This document shows, one piece after another, positions 55,782-64,000 of a stretch of DNA of 64,000 bases (position 1 is the first letter of the stretch; every line of letters begins with the position of its first letter). The notes under the pieces were generated by a model. The model had not been told where the DNA came from. It worked only from the letters and a program-made list of their open reading frames with translations, and did no database searches. This DNA comes from Paenibacillus sp. DCT19 (lineage in GTDB: Bacteria; Bacillota; Bacilli; Paenibacillales; Paenibacillaceae), in NCBI RefSeq assembly GCF_003268635.1, contig NZ_CP029639.1, forward strand, positions 476,501 through 540,500, given 5' to 3'. Made by a program: the position numbers and the translations under genes.

Positions 55782-55822
55782 AGTAATATTGCGGGCACAG
55801 CCCGAGAAGAGGAGGCGGCTCT

Positions 55823-56065
55823 ATGGCTAAGCCGTTGAAAGTGGATGAGGTATGGATGGACAGAATCGCTGGACAGCTCAATGACATGGAGTTTGGGTCG
55901 CTGCACATCGTGGTACACGAGGGTCAGATTGTACAGATGGAGCGAACAGAACGTAAGCGTTTTGAAAATACACCGACAAGTAGCGCCTCCAAATCCGGCG
56001 GTGCTGCACGGAACAACACGCCTCGTTCATTGCGCGGCTCCAATGCCAGCGGTGCGAAGGGATAG
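55823..56065 (+). CDS. yezD: YezD-family small protein (DUF2292)
   Basis: 80 residues. The first half matches YezD: W-M-D-R-I-A-G-Q-L-N-D-M-E-F-G-S-L-H-I-V-V-H-E-G-Q-I-V-Q-M-E-R-T-E-R. The second half is a Ser/Asn/Gly/Arg-rich tail longer than in B. subtilis. YezD-like proteins often sit beside sulfate uptake and assimilation genes, as here, and a role in sulfur metabolism is suspected, not shown. GAGGAGG precedes the ATG. An extended -10 (TGTATAAT at 55714-55721) is close upstream, so it may have its own promoter. Confidence 0.82.
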   Translation: MAKPLKVDEVWMDRIAGQLNDMEFGSLHIVVHEGQIVQMERTERKRFENTPTSSASKSGGAARNNTPRSLRGSNASGAKG

Positions 56066-56188
56066 TATGATGCAGTGAGATGGAGTTTAGCGGGGCAAGG
56101 GTGATGCATGAGAAGATGTATCACTAGATTGTCTAGGATGTCTCCAGCAGAACTGTTTCGCGCGAAGAGTTTGGATGATGGGTAAAAT

Positions 56189-56222
56189 AAAGAGAAGCCG
56201 CAGGTTGCGAGCTTCTCTTTGT
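56189..56222 (+). terminator. Terminator after yezD
   Basis: AAAGAGAAGC pairs with GCTTCTCTTT; T-rich to the right (GTTTTG). It may also serve the convergent gene at 56329. Confidence 0.75.
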
Positions 56223-56328
56223 TTTGTTTTGTATAATGAATACTGTGGATTAACCGGCCTTACAAATCGGTCTATTGTTGTGCCGTGATGTTTGATGATC
56301 ACTGCAAATGTAGTCCAGTGAGCCTGCG

Positions 56329-57228
56329 TTACTCGTCCACTTTGGCACCGGATTTGCGCGTTGTGTTCACTTCGGTCTCCGTAGAAACTTTCTTTGCCGT
56401 AACTAGCTCTGTATGCCCTGCGTAAGGACGTTCACTGCGAGAACTTGTACCTGTGAGACGGAAACCAGACACGAACAATATGAGCTGCAAGCCCAACGTG
56501 TAAGGAGCGGCTACAGGTCCAATGAGGTGCAGGAGAGAGCAGAGTGCAATGAGCGCATATAACACCTTGGTCATCGTGCCGGATGCACCTGGTGTCCTGC
56601 GGCGAGGACTAGCCAAGAGCAGATAACCATAGAGCACTGTAATACATAGAGAGATGAAGCGAATCCAGAACAATGCGTTGACCCAGCCATGCCAGAATGG
56701 TTGATTCAGTCCTTGTTGAACAATGATGAAATCAGCGATCAGATACAGCAATGCTGCTACAGCTAGAGGCTCGACCGCAGATCGAATCACATTCCAGACG
56801 GCTTCCCACCAATGCACCGAGTGTGCCTGGCTGCGAAGTTCTTCCGATAGGCTGGAACTTTCTCGCTCCAAGGCTCTGTGCATCAAGGTTAGCCGCGCAG
56901 GATCGGGGTCTTGAATGCAGCTATGAATCTGATCCTGAAGCTGTGGTGATAGGCTAACGGCTGTTCTGCACGCCAGCATGGCGTTAAGCAATTCGTGCTG
57001 TTCGGCTTCCGTGCGTGTAGATTGGGTATTTTCAATAAAAGTGAGTTGCCCGAGCAGTGGTGTCGTTATGTATAATGTATCTCGTATCGCTTGTGTTCGT
57101 CGTTCTCGGCTTCGTCTAATTTCGGTGACAGACCATATGTATATGCCTAGGAAGATGGCAATAATTCCGAGCAATAAGGCTACGAAGCCTGGATATGAGA
57201 ACAGAAAAAGCATCCAACGTTGTAGCAC
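56329..57228 (-). CDS. Membrane protein of unknown function
   Basis: 299 residues. The frame is open further up, but GTG 57228 has AAAGGAGG seven bases before it. Span 1 is at about 8-31 (L-F-S-Y-P-G-F-V-A-L-L-L-G-I-I-A-I-F-L-G), followed by a long mostly helical cytoplasmic region (about 35-155, with R-R-S-R-E-R-R-T-Q-A-I) and four more spans: about 155-175, 185-205, 220-245 and 250-265. The tail is polar. No named family recognised. The arrangement of one span, a helical cytoplasmic domain and a C-terminal membrane bundle could suit a regulator or scaffold. Confidence 0.7.
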   Translation of the reverse strand: MLQRWMLFLFSYPGFVALLLGIIAIFLGIYIWSVTEIRRSRERRTQAIRDTLYITTPLLGQLTFIENTQSTRTEAEQHELLNAMLACRTAVSLSPQLQDQIHSCIQDPDPARLTLMHRALERESSSLSEELRSQAHSVHWWEAVWNVIRSAVEPLAVAALLYLIADFIIVQQGLNQPFWHGWVNALFWIRFISLCITVLYGYLLLASPRRRTPGASGTMTKVLYALIALCSLLHLIGPVAAPYTLGLQLILFVSGFRLTGTSSRSERPYAGHTELVTAKKVSTETEVNTTRKSGAKVDE

Positions 57229-57328
57229 CGTTGTTCCTCCTTTGTACGAAAGTTGGGCGTAGCATAAATTCCGGTAATCTAAGCTTCTCTCACTATTACA
57301 CAGGAAGTAGTTGAGTTCAAGCAGAAAG

Positions 57329-57607
57329 ATGGGAATGGAAGAGGTGCAGCAAAGTTTATATGATACAGTTCTTGAAGAGATTGAACAGAACAAGGGAGAA
57401 GAGTACTCCTATGACGATGCTCGTGAATTTGTAGATTAGGGGAAGACCATGGCTAGTGGATCGTGGAAGATGCAGGTGGATGATCAAGGTCGGTTGTGGC
57501 TCGGTCAGTTACTGATAGACCTATCCTATCAATGGATAATACCTACTTATATTCCACCTGTGTTATTGTTAAAATCATGGCATAAGGTAACAAGAGTACA
57601 ATTGTAA
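57329..57607 (+). other. Two possible short open frames between the membrane protein and GNAT genes
   Basis: ATG 57329 gives a 36-residue acidic peptide (M-G-M-E-E-V-Q-Q-S-L-Y-D) ending at 57439; ATG 57449 gives a 52-residue peptide (M-A-S-G-S-W-K-M-Q-V-D-D) ending at 57607. They could be remnants of one gene. Neither has a good ribosome site or a known relative, so I cannot decide that they are genes. Confidence 0.25.
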
Positions 57608-57633
57608 TTTAGTATATTGGGGAGGGTTATTTC

Positions 57634-58047
57634 ATGGATCACGTTATCGTTGAACACGCACCACCTGCCGTAGCCGAGTATTTATCGTTGCGAGAGATTG
57701 CAGGGATGAGTCCAAGAAGCCGTGAAGGCGCTGAGCGAGGATTGCCGAATAGTCTATTTGCTGTGTGTTTGCGACAAGATGGTGTACTTATTGGTATGGG
57801 ACGAGTAGTGGGAGACGATGGTTGTTTCTATCAAGTGGTCGATATCGTTGTACATCCAGATGAGCAGGGTAAAGGGTATGGCAAGCTGATCATGAACGAG
57901 ATCATGAAGTATCTAAAAGAGAATGTACCTGCCCGCGCTCTGGTGAGCTTACTTGCAGATGTTCCAGCGGATCAGTTGTATGCTCAGTTTGGCTTCGAGT
58001 ATACAAGCCCGCAATCAGAAGGTATGTGGTGGAGACAAGAAGGATAG
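57634..58047 (+). CDS. GNAT-family N-acetyltransferase
   Basis: 137 residues of the GCN5-related acetyltransferase fold. Motif A, the acetyl-CoA loop, reads I-V-V-H-P-D-E-Q-G-K-G-Y-G-K-L-I-M (about 73-89), i.e. the Q-G-x-G-x-G/A type, followed by A-L-V-S-L-L-A-D-V-P-A-D-Q-L-Y and F-G-F-E-Y. The acceptor cannot be told from sequence. GGGGAGG lies nine bases before the ATG. Monocistronic. Confidence 0.9.
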   Translation: MDHVIVEHAPPAVAEYLSLREIAGMSPRSREGAERGLPNSLFAVCLRQDGVLIGMGRVVGDDGCFYQVVDIVVHPDEQGKGYGKLIMNEIMKYLKENVPARALVSLLADVPADQLYAQFGFEYTSPQSEGMWWRQEG

Positions 58048-58533
58048 TTTGTTCTAAACCGTACATACATAATGAGTGAGGTTACAAGATGACCATGGGA
58101 AAACTGTCTAGGGTATTCCAGATACAGAATAGAGAACCACGGTATACATGCTGGGTTGCATTAAGATAGAGCCGGCGCATGATGTGATTAAGCATGGGCT
58201 GGTTGGATCTTTTGGCATGAAAGATTGCTAAATTAATAGATAGGCTTGAGGAGGCCGCATTTGCGGCTTTTTTTGTCATTACCGAATGTATACTTCATTG
58301 AGTTATTGCGGTTTGTGCGAATTACCTTAGCTAACACCCATGGAATGTTCCAGGTTGTCGGTGCTTGAAGGGGCAATAATAGAGGGCTGGATGAATTCAT
58401 CGGTATTCCCCGTTTACAAGCGAGGCTGTTCGGTTTAAGATGGCGTGAGCCGTTTAAGGTTATAATAGTAGGATTGGGTATCACAATAACGGTACATTCG
58501 CATAATGGAATATATAGAAAAGAGGGATTAGAT
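58048..58533 (+). other. Gap holding a terminator and the promoter of the next gene
   Basis: Some 486 bases. A hairpin terminator sits at 58254-58274. TATAAT near 58461 could be the -10 of the reductase gene, with no clear -35. A few short frames here look non-coding. Confidence 0.35.
58254..58274 (+). terminator. Terminator downstream of the GNAT gene
   Basis: GCCGCA/TGCGGC with a TT loop and seven Ts. It is about 210 bases past the GNAT stop. Confidence 0.7.
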
Positions 58534-59166
58534 ATGAAAGTAGCTATTTTTGGAGCAACTGGAGCAATTGGGAAGACAATCTTGTGGGAGTTAATGGATC
58601 GTGGGCATGAAGTGACTGCGATTGTTCGTGACCCATCGAAGGTTGAGATGAAGCATGAGCGTCTACGTGTAGAACAAGGAGATTTGCTTAACCCGGATCA
58701 GGTGGCTGATTTTACAGCAGGTCAGGAAGCGGTAGTGAGTGCCTATGGCCCGAAATTTGGCTCCGAGGAAGAGTTGCTTGAAGTTACACGTTCCCTTATT
58801 GAGGGTGTTCGACGTGGTAAAGCGGCTCGTCTTGTTGTCGTAGGTGGAGCTGGAAGCTTGCTGACGGATTCGAATGAAATGTTGATGGACACACCGGGGT
58901 TCCCTGAAGAAGTCAAACCGCTTGCGAAGGCTCATGCAGATGCATATGAGATCCTTGCGGAATCGGATATTAACTGGACCTATATGAGCCCGGCGGCGAC
59001 AATCACGACAGGACAGCGGACTGGTCAGTTCCGAATCGGGATGAATCGTGTTGTAACGGACGATCTTGGCGAGAGCACGATATCGGTTGGTGACTTTGCA
59101 GCGGCTCTGGTGGACGAGTTGGATGATCCACAATTTATTCAATCCCGCTTTACGGTAGCTTACTAG
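58534..59166 (+). CDS. NAD(P)-binding SDR-like reductase (YwnB-like)
   Basis: 210 residues, atypical short-chain dehydrogenase with a nucleotide loop V-A-I-F-G-A-T-G-A-I-G-K-T near residue 5 and V-V-V-G-G-A-G-S-L-L mid-chain, as in NmrA-like or YwnB proteins. The catalytic Y-x-x-x-K is not evident. Its function is unknown, perhaps a redox sensor or quinone/flavin reductase. ATG 58534 has GAGGGAT close before it; the frame from 58474 is an upstream extension. The TAG stop (59164-59166) is the first three bases of a family C repeat. Confidence 0.85.
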   Translation: MKVAIFGATGAIGKTILWELMDRGHEVTAIVRDPSKVEMKHERLRVEQGDLLNPDQVADFTAGQEAVVSAYGPKFGSEEELLEVTRSLIEGVRRGKAARLVVVGGAGSLLTDSNEMLMDTPGFPEEVKPLAKAHADAYEILAESDINWTYMSPAATITTGQRTGQFRIGMNRVVTDDLGESTISVGDFAAALVDELDDPQFIQSRFTVAY

Positions 59167-59292
59167 GGCGTGTCTGAAAACTCAGAAGGACGCAGATTGG
59201 ATCGAATCTTCGTTCCAAGCAAGGAAAGTGACTAAGTAGGGTGCGAAAAGGTGATAAAAGATGCACTTCAGCGGGTTTTGAGACATGACCTA
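59164..59292 (+). repeat. Repeat family C, complete 129-base unit
   Basis: Its ends are inverted: TAGGGCGTGTCTGAAAACTC on the left and the reverse complement of TAGGTCATGTCTCAAAACCC on the right (about 16 of 20 bases). It lies between the reductase stop and the nnrD/E start, supplying the stop codon; a GTG at 59251 lies inside it. Confidence 0.65.
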
Positions 59293-59340
59293 ATTACAGG
59301 GTACGAATTCCTTGAAATGCGGTTGGGGAGGGATGAGTTG

Positions 59341-61008
59341 TTGTTTATCGTTACGGCTGAACAGATGAGAAGCATCGACGAGCATACGATTCATACGCTA
59401 GGCATTCCTGCGGCAAGTCTGATGGAGAATGCGGGAAGAGCTATTGCGGAAGAAGTCATTCGGCTGTGCCGGGAAGAGCAAATACATGGTAGAGCAGGGC
59501 GTATGGATGAGTCCAAAAGAGGACAGACCCGGGCGCACACAGGGCCAGGGGATTGGCCTGGACGAGGTGGCGACATCACCGCCGATTCGGCGCTGGTGAT
59601 GGAGCAACCCGGTGATCAGCAGTGGTATATGCTGATCGGCAAGGGCAATAATGGCGGCGACGGGCTGGTGGCGGCGCGCCATTTGGTTGAAGCGGGGCTC
59701 GGCGTGACTGTGGTGTACGCCGATACACCGGAGACACTGCGGGGCGAAGCCGCAGTGCAACGGGATGCCGCCGCGCAGCTCGGCATCCCTGCTCTTGTCC
59801 ACGGGCGCGAAGCCGTGGACTTCAGCCGGTGCACAGGCATCGTAGATGCACTGCTGGGCACCGGCTCGCGGGGGGCGCCGCGCGAAGCTTACGCGGCGCT
59901 GATCGAGGCGGCGAACGACAGCGGTAAGCCTGTCGTGTCCGCCGATGTGCCAAGTGGGCTGAATGCCGACACCGGGGAGGTATACGAGCCCTGCATTCAA
60001 GCCCGGGTGACCGTATGCCTCGCGCTGCTCAAGCGTGGGCTGGTGCAGTACCCGGGCGAATCTGCCGCGGGGCGCATTGTGGTGCGCGCCATCGGCATTC
60101 CCACGCGGCTTGCGCCAGAGCATGGCACCACGGTCCGTCTGTTGACTGACGAGGTGCTGCGCGGTGCGCTGCGCGTGGACACTAGCCGTCTCCGGGCACC
60201 GGACGGCCACAAGGGCACCTACGGCCACGTACTGTTGGCCGCAGGAAGTCTGCCGATGAGCGGCGCTGGCCTGCTCTCGGCGAAGGCCGCGCTGCGCGCA
60301 GGCTGCGGGCTCGCCACATGGGCGCTGCCCGCGGCACTGCTGCCGCATGTCATCGGCACCGTGCCAGAGCTCATGCTCGCCGCCGCTGCCGATGGCGACA
60401 GCGGCGAATGGAACGCGGCTTCCGCAGACGCTGTGCTGCATCTGGCGGACAGCCGCGACGTGATCGCGACCGGCCCTGGGCTCGGCCGCTTCAAGGGCGA
60501 CACAGACTGGCTACGCCGTCTGTGGCAACAGACGGATCGCCCGCTCGTCATTGACGCGGACGCCCTCAACATGCTGGCAGACGCTGGCCCACATGGGCCT
60601 CGCGACTGGGGCAAGCGAAGTGCGGCGACAATACTGACGCCGCACCCTGGCGAGATGGGTCGATTGCTGGGCATATCGACCCCGGAAGTGCAGCGTGATC
60701 GAATTGAACACGCTGCACGGTACGCCCGCGAGCAGGGCGTGACCCTTGTGCTCAAGGGAGCACGAACGGTCATCGCAACGCCATCCGGCGAGGCGTACAT
60801 TAACACCACCGGACACGCCGGCATGGCGACTGGCGGTGCCGGCGACGTATTGACCGGCATGATCGCCGGTCTACTCGCCCAAGGGCTTAGCGCGGAGCAG
60901 GCTGCCGCGTTCGGCGTATATCTGCATGGTGCAGCCGCCGAACGAGCTGCCTTGCTCCGCGGTGATCCAGCGTCTCTGCTCGCAGGAGATATTATCGACG
61001 CACTGTGA
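59341..61008 (+). CDS. nnrD: Bifunctional NAD(P)H-hydrate epimerase / ADP-dependent dehydratase (NnrE-NnrD)
   Basis: 555 residues. The epimerase half has I-V-T-A-E-Q-M-R-S-I-D and G-K-G-N-N-G-G-D-G-L-V-A-A-R; the dehydratase half has G-T-Y-G-H-V-L-L-A-A-G-S, T-P-H-P-G-E-M-G-R-L and G-M-A-T-G-G-A-G-D-V-L-T-G. Together they repair hydrated NAD(P)H. A poorly conserved insert after about residue 45 (R-M-D-E-S-K-R-G) carries a short Arg/Gly/Thr stretch. TTG 59341 (or 59338) is preferred: GGGAGGG is close upstream, and the earlier GTG at 59251 is in the repeat. From about 59.5 to 60.9 kb the gene is much richer in GC than its surroundings. Confidence 0.9.
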   Translation: MFIVTAEQMRSIDEHTIHTLGIPAASLMENAGRAIAEEVIRLCREEQIHGRAGRMDESKRGQTRAHTGPGDWPGRGGDITADSALVMEQPGDQQWYMLIGKGNNGGDGLVAARHLVEAGLGVTVVYADTPETLRGEAAVQRDAAAQLGIPALVHGREAVDFSRCTGIVDALLGTGSRGAPREAYAALIEAANDSGKPVVSADVPSGLNADTGEVYEPCIQARVTVCLALLKRGLVQYPGESAAGRIVVRAIGIPTRLAPEHGTTVRLLTDEVLRGALRVDTSRLRAPDGHKGTYGHVLLAAGSLPMSGAGLLSAKAALRAGCGLATWALPAALLPHVIGTVPELMLAAAADGDSGEWNAASADAVLHLADSRDVIATGPGLGRFKGDTDWLRRLWQQTDRPLVIDADALNMLADAGPHGPRDWGKRSAATILTPHPGEMGRLLGISTPEVQRDRIEHAARYAREQGVTLVLKGARTVIATPSGEAYINTTGHAGMATGGAGDVLTGMIAGLLAQGLSAEQAAAFGVYLHGAAAERAALLRGDPASLLAGDIIDAL

Positions 61009-61174
61009 TGTCGATTTCCCAGTACACGTTGCCCTGCTTCATGAACAAGGGAGGCAGGCACAAACGCAGACGCTGGGTGCGATAATATCCCCTATCGTAC
61101 GGGCATCACACCAATAACCGGGTTACACGACCCATCTCCATCAACAAACCGCAAACAAACGCAAATAAAGCTTA

Positions 61175-61220
61175 AAAACCTCCCGTCTCTCTCATGAAGA
61201 GAAACGGGAGGTTTTCTTTT
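61175..61220. terminator. Terminator between nnrD/E and the chemoreceptor gene
   Basis: AAAACCTCCCGT pairs with ACGGGAGGTTTT around about 17 bases; flanking A/T runs on both sides make it bidirectional. Confidence 0.85.
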
Positions 61221-61514
61221 GTTCTATTATGGTATATTGCATGTCCTTCGATCAAACCCAGCTTACCCAGCCTAAACTCAATTAAGCCAAACGACGACCA
61301 GAAGAACCTAACTTAAACAAGCTTGCCCTCAACTTTACATTCAACCTGCTCGTTCACCCTAATCTTCAACCTCAATGTTTAACTCCACACACGGAACCAA
61401 TCCGAAAGGTACGCTTCAAACTACCAAGCTATCTACCCAGCAGTACCAAATACACTTACTTTACCGACCTCTAATGTAGCGCCTACCTATCGAAGCCTAT
61501 CTATTGACGCCTAC
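61221..61514. other. Non-coding stretch between convergent genes
   Basis: About 290 bases of C/T-rich sequence with short repeats such as CCTACCTAT (61487-61495 and 61511-61519). No gene, no clear hairpin. Confidence 0.35.
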
Positions 61515-63167
61515 CTATAAACGAAACCGCTGCAACTCCTCATGCATCTCTGCACTGATCTCGCGGAGTGATTTCACCTTAAGACTTGCTTCAGCGAAGG
61601 ATCGCTGTTGCTCCGTCGTAGAGGCTGTAATCTCTTCACTGCTCGCAGCCGATTGCTCGGTGATAGCACTGATGTTTTCGATGGCATGCTGCACTTGGGA
61701 ACTAAGTTCATTCGAATGCTGCATCTCCTCGGCAAGCTGGTGGATACCTGTACTGATGCGCTCTGCACTTTGGCGAATCGCAGCGAAGGATTCCCGCGTC
61801 TGTCCAGTGGCCTCTTCCTGCTGGGCAAAGAGCTGCATGCTCTGTGCCACAGAGCCTTTAACCTTCTCCATAGATGTCGTAATCTCATCCACAGCCGCAT
61901 AGATCTGTTTCACCGACTGGGCGGACTGCTCGGCGAGCTTGTTCACCTCACTGGCGACAACGGCAAATCCACGTCCAGCTTCACCTGCCCGAGCCGCCTC
62001 AATGGAGGCATTCAACGATAGAAGCGTCGTCTGCTTCGCGATTTCCGAGACGTATCCAGTCATGGTGGTGATGCGCTCGGCGCTTTCCTCCAGTTCCAGT
62101 ACCGTCTGTTCCACCTCAGACATCGCCAGACGATTCACTTCGGCGAGACGAAGTTGTTCGGCGATCGCCTTATTGCCTTCCTCAACGGTATTCAACACCT
62201 CACGGCCATCTATAGCTGATTGGGAAGTAGCCTCCAGGTTGCTATTGAAGGTGTGCTGCATCTTGTCTACGACCATCACGGTTTCGCTCAAGTCCTCCGC
62301 AATTTTCTGGCTGCCAATCGACAGCTCTTCGGTGGTACGAGAGACTTGCTGCACAATGGCCTGAGAAGTATCATTGCCACGATCAATATCCTGCGCCATT
62401 TCATCAACACGGTTCCCGGCTGTACCAATAGATTGAATGATTCCGCGGATATTGCTGGTCATTAGGCGGAAGGAGCGACTGAGGTCATCAAGCTCGTCTT
62501 TGCCTTTGGCTTCGGGTAATTGTCCGGTCAGGTCGCCGTCGGCAATTTGCCCTGCGGCGACTTTTAACGTACCGATACGTCTAGCGATCTGGCGTGAAGT
62601 GTACATATTGAACAGCATGACCGCAACGAGCAATACGATGGCACCGCCGAGAGCGACCTGCCATGTTTGCTGAATGTTACGTTCCAGTTCAACAGTATAT
62701 TGATCGTACCGTTCTCGGGTAATCTCATCCAACATATAGATGTCATTCTGTATACCTCGAACCCGTGTACTGTAGCGTTTGGCTTCCGCACTATTCATAC
62801 TGCTCATCGCTTCAGTGGCACCTTGACTAAGTGTTGCTAATTTTGTTTGGATCGTCTGAATAAGTTCAAGCTGCTGATCCGTTTCTAGCAATCCATCCGT
62901 AAGCTCCTGAATCATCGTTTGACCATCTTCAAGCAAACGGTTGACCGCATCCTGATTACCTGCCGTCATAGAGAACGAATAGACATCAAGCGCCTGTTGG
63001 ATCTGAATCTGATTGGCATTTAGTTCACTAACCTTGAGCATGGCAGGTACTAAATTTTGATTTTTAGCATTCATGCCAAGCAATTCCATAATGATATAAG
63101 CTACTAGCGCAAGGCATAGAAGTAGCGAGATTAGAGCGTTAAGTAATAGTTTTCCCTGTAATTTCAT
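61515..63167 (-). CDS. Methyl-accepting chemotaxis protein (four-helix-bundle sensor)
   Basis: 550 residues: TM1 (about 7-30), a helical extracytoplasmic domain of about 140 residues rich in Gln/Leu heptads (4HB_MCP type), TM2 (about 173-195, [13 protein letters not shown]), HAMP and the signalling domain with hairpin tip [28 protein letters not shown]. It lies 29 bases after the BMP-type binding lipoprotein gene, with GAGGAGG as its own ribosome site. So the two are one operon, and the lipoprotein likely presents a ligand to this receptor or feeds the same uptake route. Confidence 0.92.
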   Translation of the reverse strand: MKLQGKLLLNALISLLLCLALVAYIIMELLGMNAKNQNLVPAMLKVSELNANQIQIQQALDVYSFSMTAGNQDAVNRLLEDGQTMIQELTDGLLETDQQLELIQTIQTKLATLSQGATEAMSSMNSAEAKRYSTRVRGIQNDIYMLDEITRERYDQYTVELERNIQQTWQVALGGAIVLLVAVMLFNMYTSRQIARRIGTLKVAAGQIADGDLTGQLPEAKGKDELDDLSRSFRLMTSNIRGIIQSIGTAGNRVDEMAQDIDRGNDTSQAIVQQVSRTTEELSIGSQKIAEDLSETVMVVDKMQHTFNSNLEATSQSAIDGREVLNTVEEGNKAIAEQLRLAEVNRLAMSEVEQTVLELEESAERITTMTGYVSEIAKQTTLLSLNASIEAARAGEAGRGFAVVASEVNKLAEQSAQSVKQIYAAVDEITTSMEKVKGSVAQSMQLFAQQEEATGQTRESFAAIRQSAERISTGIHQLAEEMQHSNELSSQVQHAIENISAITEQSAASSEEITASTTEQQRSFAEASLKVKSLREISAEMHEELQRFRL

Positions 63168-63196
63168 ATGTGCGTACCTCCTCGAATCCGCTTGAG

Positions 63197-64000
63197 TTAT
63201 TGATCCAGCTTAATTTTGATTTGACCGGATGAGATCTGAGTTTTCAGATCCTCGAAGGTTTGCTGCTCTTCATCACTGAGCGTGATATTATGTAGAGCGG
63301 TCAGGCCTACGGCGTTCTCAGCCAGCCCCTCGACAATTTCCTTTTGAGGGAAGGCGTGTTTATTTTGAATGAACGTGTGAACGGCATTGTAGATGGATAC
63401 ATCCACATTTTTCAACATCGATGTCAGAATCGCTTTTTCCGCCAAAAAGAATTGATCGGTATCTACGCCAATCGCGTGTTTCCCCAATTTCTGAATCTCC
63501 GTGAGTGCGCCGACCCCGGTTAAGCCAGCAGCCACATAGATTACATCAGCACCATTCTCCTGGATCAGTTGTGCAGCAAGTTCCTCACCCAGTTTGGCAT
63601 TTCCAAAGTCTCCAGCGTAAATAATATCTACCTTCGCATCCGGGTTGGCAGCGAGTACGCCTTGCTCGAATCCCTGCTCAAAATTGCGAAGCACAGGAAT
63701 CTCCATGCCGCCTAAGAAGCCAACATGATCTTCCGTGGTCGCCATCCCGGCAATAATGCCTGCGAGATAACTACCTTCTTCTGCCCGGAACGAGATGGAG
63801 GCAATGTTGGGCAGTTCGGACTGACTGTCAATCAGCAGGAATTGTCGATCAGGGTACTTCGTCGCTACTTTTTCCATATCGGCTTGAATGGTATCGCTAA
63901 GACCGATAATCAGGTCGAATTTGGCTTCGGCAAATTGTTCAAAGGAAGCTTCAGCAGTCAGCTTCTCATTAGGTTCACGATAGTCAAAGACAATGCTATT
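63197..64000 (-). CDS. BMP-family ABC transporter substrate-binding lipoprotein, 5' end outside the window
   Basis: The gene is cut by the right edge: its frame is open through base 64000, so the ATG at 63877 is internal. The visible 267 residues match Med/PnrA-type basic membrane lipoproteins: F-D-L-I-I-G-L-S-D near the edge, [40 protein letters not shown] and I-G-V-D-T-D-Q. Such proteins bind purine nucleosides or other ligands. It is the leading gene of a two-gene operon with the chemoreceptor downstream. Confidence 0.9.
   Translation of the reverse strand, partial: NSIVFDYREPNEKLTAEASFEQFAEAKFDLIIGLSDTIQADMEKVATKYPDRQFLLIDSQSELPNIASISFRAEEGSYLAGIIAGMATTEDHVGFLGGMEIPVLRNFEQGFEQGVLAANPDAKVDIIYAGDFGNAKLGEELAAQLIQENGADVIYVAAGLTGVGALTEIQKLGKHAIGVDTDQFFLAEKAILTSMLKNVDVSIYNAVHTFIQNKHAFPQKEIVEGLAENAVGLTALHNITLSDEEQQTFEDLKTQISSGQIKIKLDQ

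Noticed and set aside
59251..59340. N-terminal extension of NnrD/E from GTG 59251
   Set aside because: The start lies inside repeat C; the family N-terminus and a good ribosome site point to TTG 59338/59341.
59398..60441. A 347-residue antisense open frame across nnrD/E
   Set aside because: It arises from the GC-rich codons of the sense gene; no family, no ribosome site, Arg/His/Cys-rich composition.
60219..61061. A 280-residue antisense open frame across nnrD/E
   Set aside because: Same GC-driven shadow, Ser/Pro/Ala-rich with no protein family.
1..64000. CRISPR arrays, tRNA or rRNA genes, prophage or complete insertion sequences
   Set aside because: I looked for regularly spaced repeats, tRNA cloverleaf words, rRNA blocks, transposase and phage structural genes and saw none. 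Short repeats A-C lack a transposase here.

Overview
The window comes from a low-to-mid GC Firmicute, most likely a Paenibacillus. Pointers are strong AGGAGG-type ribosome binding sites with frequent GTG/TTG starts, B. subtilis-like gene sets (ydbST, ccdC, yezD, pst, pxpCA), a glycine riboswitch, CcpA-type operators, an SLH-domain protein, a secreted PL11 pectin lyase, and several families of short intergenic repeats that I associate with Paenibacillus. The species cannot be fixed from sequence alone.

Layout. 1-3.0 kb: 5-oxoprolinase subunits pxpC (cut by the window edge) and pxpA, a frameshifted Nudix gene, a repeat, and a PPOX-like flavoprotein. 3.4-10.7 kb: a secreted LysM-anchored 5'-nucleotidase (frameshifted), an EAL protein, a dCache chemoreceptor with a sigma-D-like promoter, and a solitary arsB. 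10.7-15.2 kb: a repeat- and hairpin-rich gap, then pstS-C-A-B behind a possible Pho box, with an attenuator after pstS. 15.3-18.8 kb: ydbS, ydbT and an MFS transporter with two frameshifts. 18.8-21.3 kb: a tandem glycine riboswitch with terminator controlling the serine dehydratase genes sdaAB-sdaAA. 21.3-30.1 kb: an intracellular maltogenic amylase/neopullulanase, then a response regulator, histidine kinase and three-gene ABC transporter (lantibiotic-immunity type), then two surface acyltransferases. 30.3-39.9 kb: a four-PAS hybrid kinase, an L-lactate-dehydrogenase family enzyme, a MerR-like coiled-coil protein, a Ser/Thr-like kinase, a small Ser/Arg/Tyr-rich protein, map, a zinc-free MDR reductase and ccdC. 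40-46.3 kb: a HEAT-like membrane protein with an overlapping glycosyltransferase, an MBL hydrolase/TetR operon with two operators, an Rrf2 regulator and a nitroreductase. 46.3-52.1 kb: an SLH protein, an AraC regulator (frameshifted), a lactonase and rhamnogalacturonan lyase. 52.3-56.1 kb: a sulfate transporter operon (no ATPase) behind a long structured leader, plus yezD. 56.3-64 kb: a membrane protein, a GNAT, a SDR-like reductase, the GC-rich bifunctional nnrD/E gene, and a chemoreceptor paired with a BMP-type binding lipoprotein cut by the right edge.

Most notable overall. Six independent frame breaks (in five genes) are each repaired by adding one base to a G or C run of 3-4, which points to sequencing/assembly deletions rather than true pseudogenes. 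Three families of small intergenic repeats recur, one of which supplies the stop codon of two unrelated genes. The sulfate operon leader contains two mutually exclusive pairings and matches no riboswitch I know. No CRISPR, tRNA, rRNA, phage or complete insertion sequence was seen.
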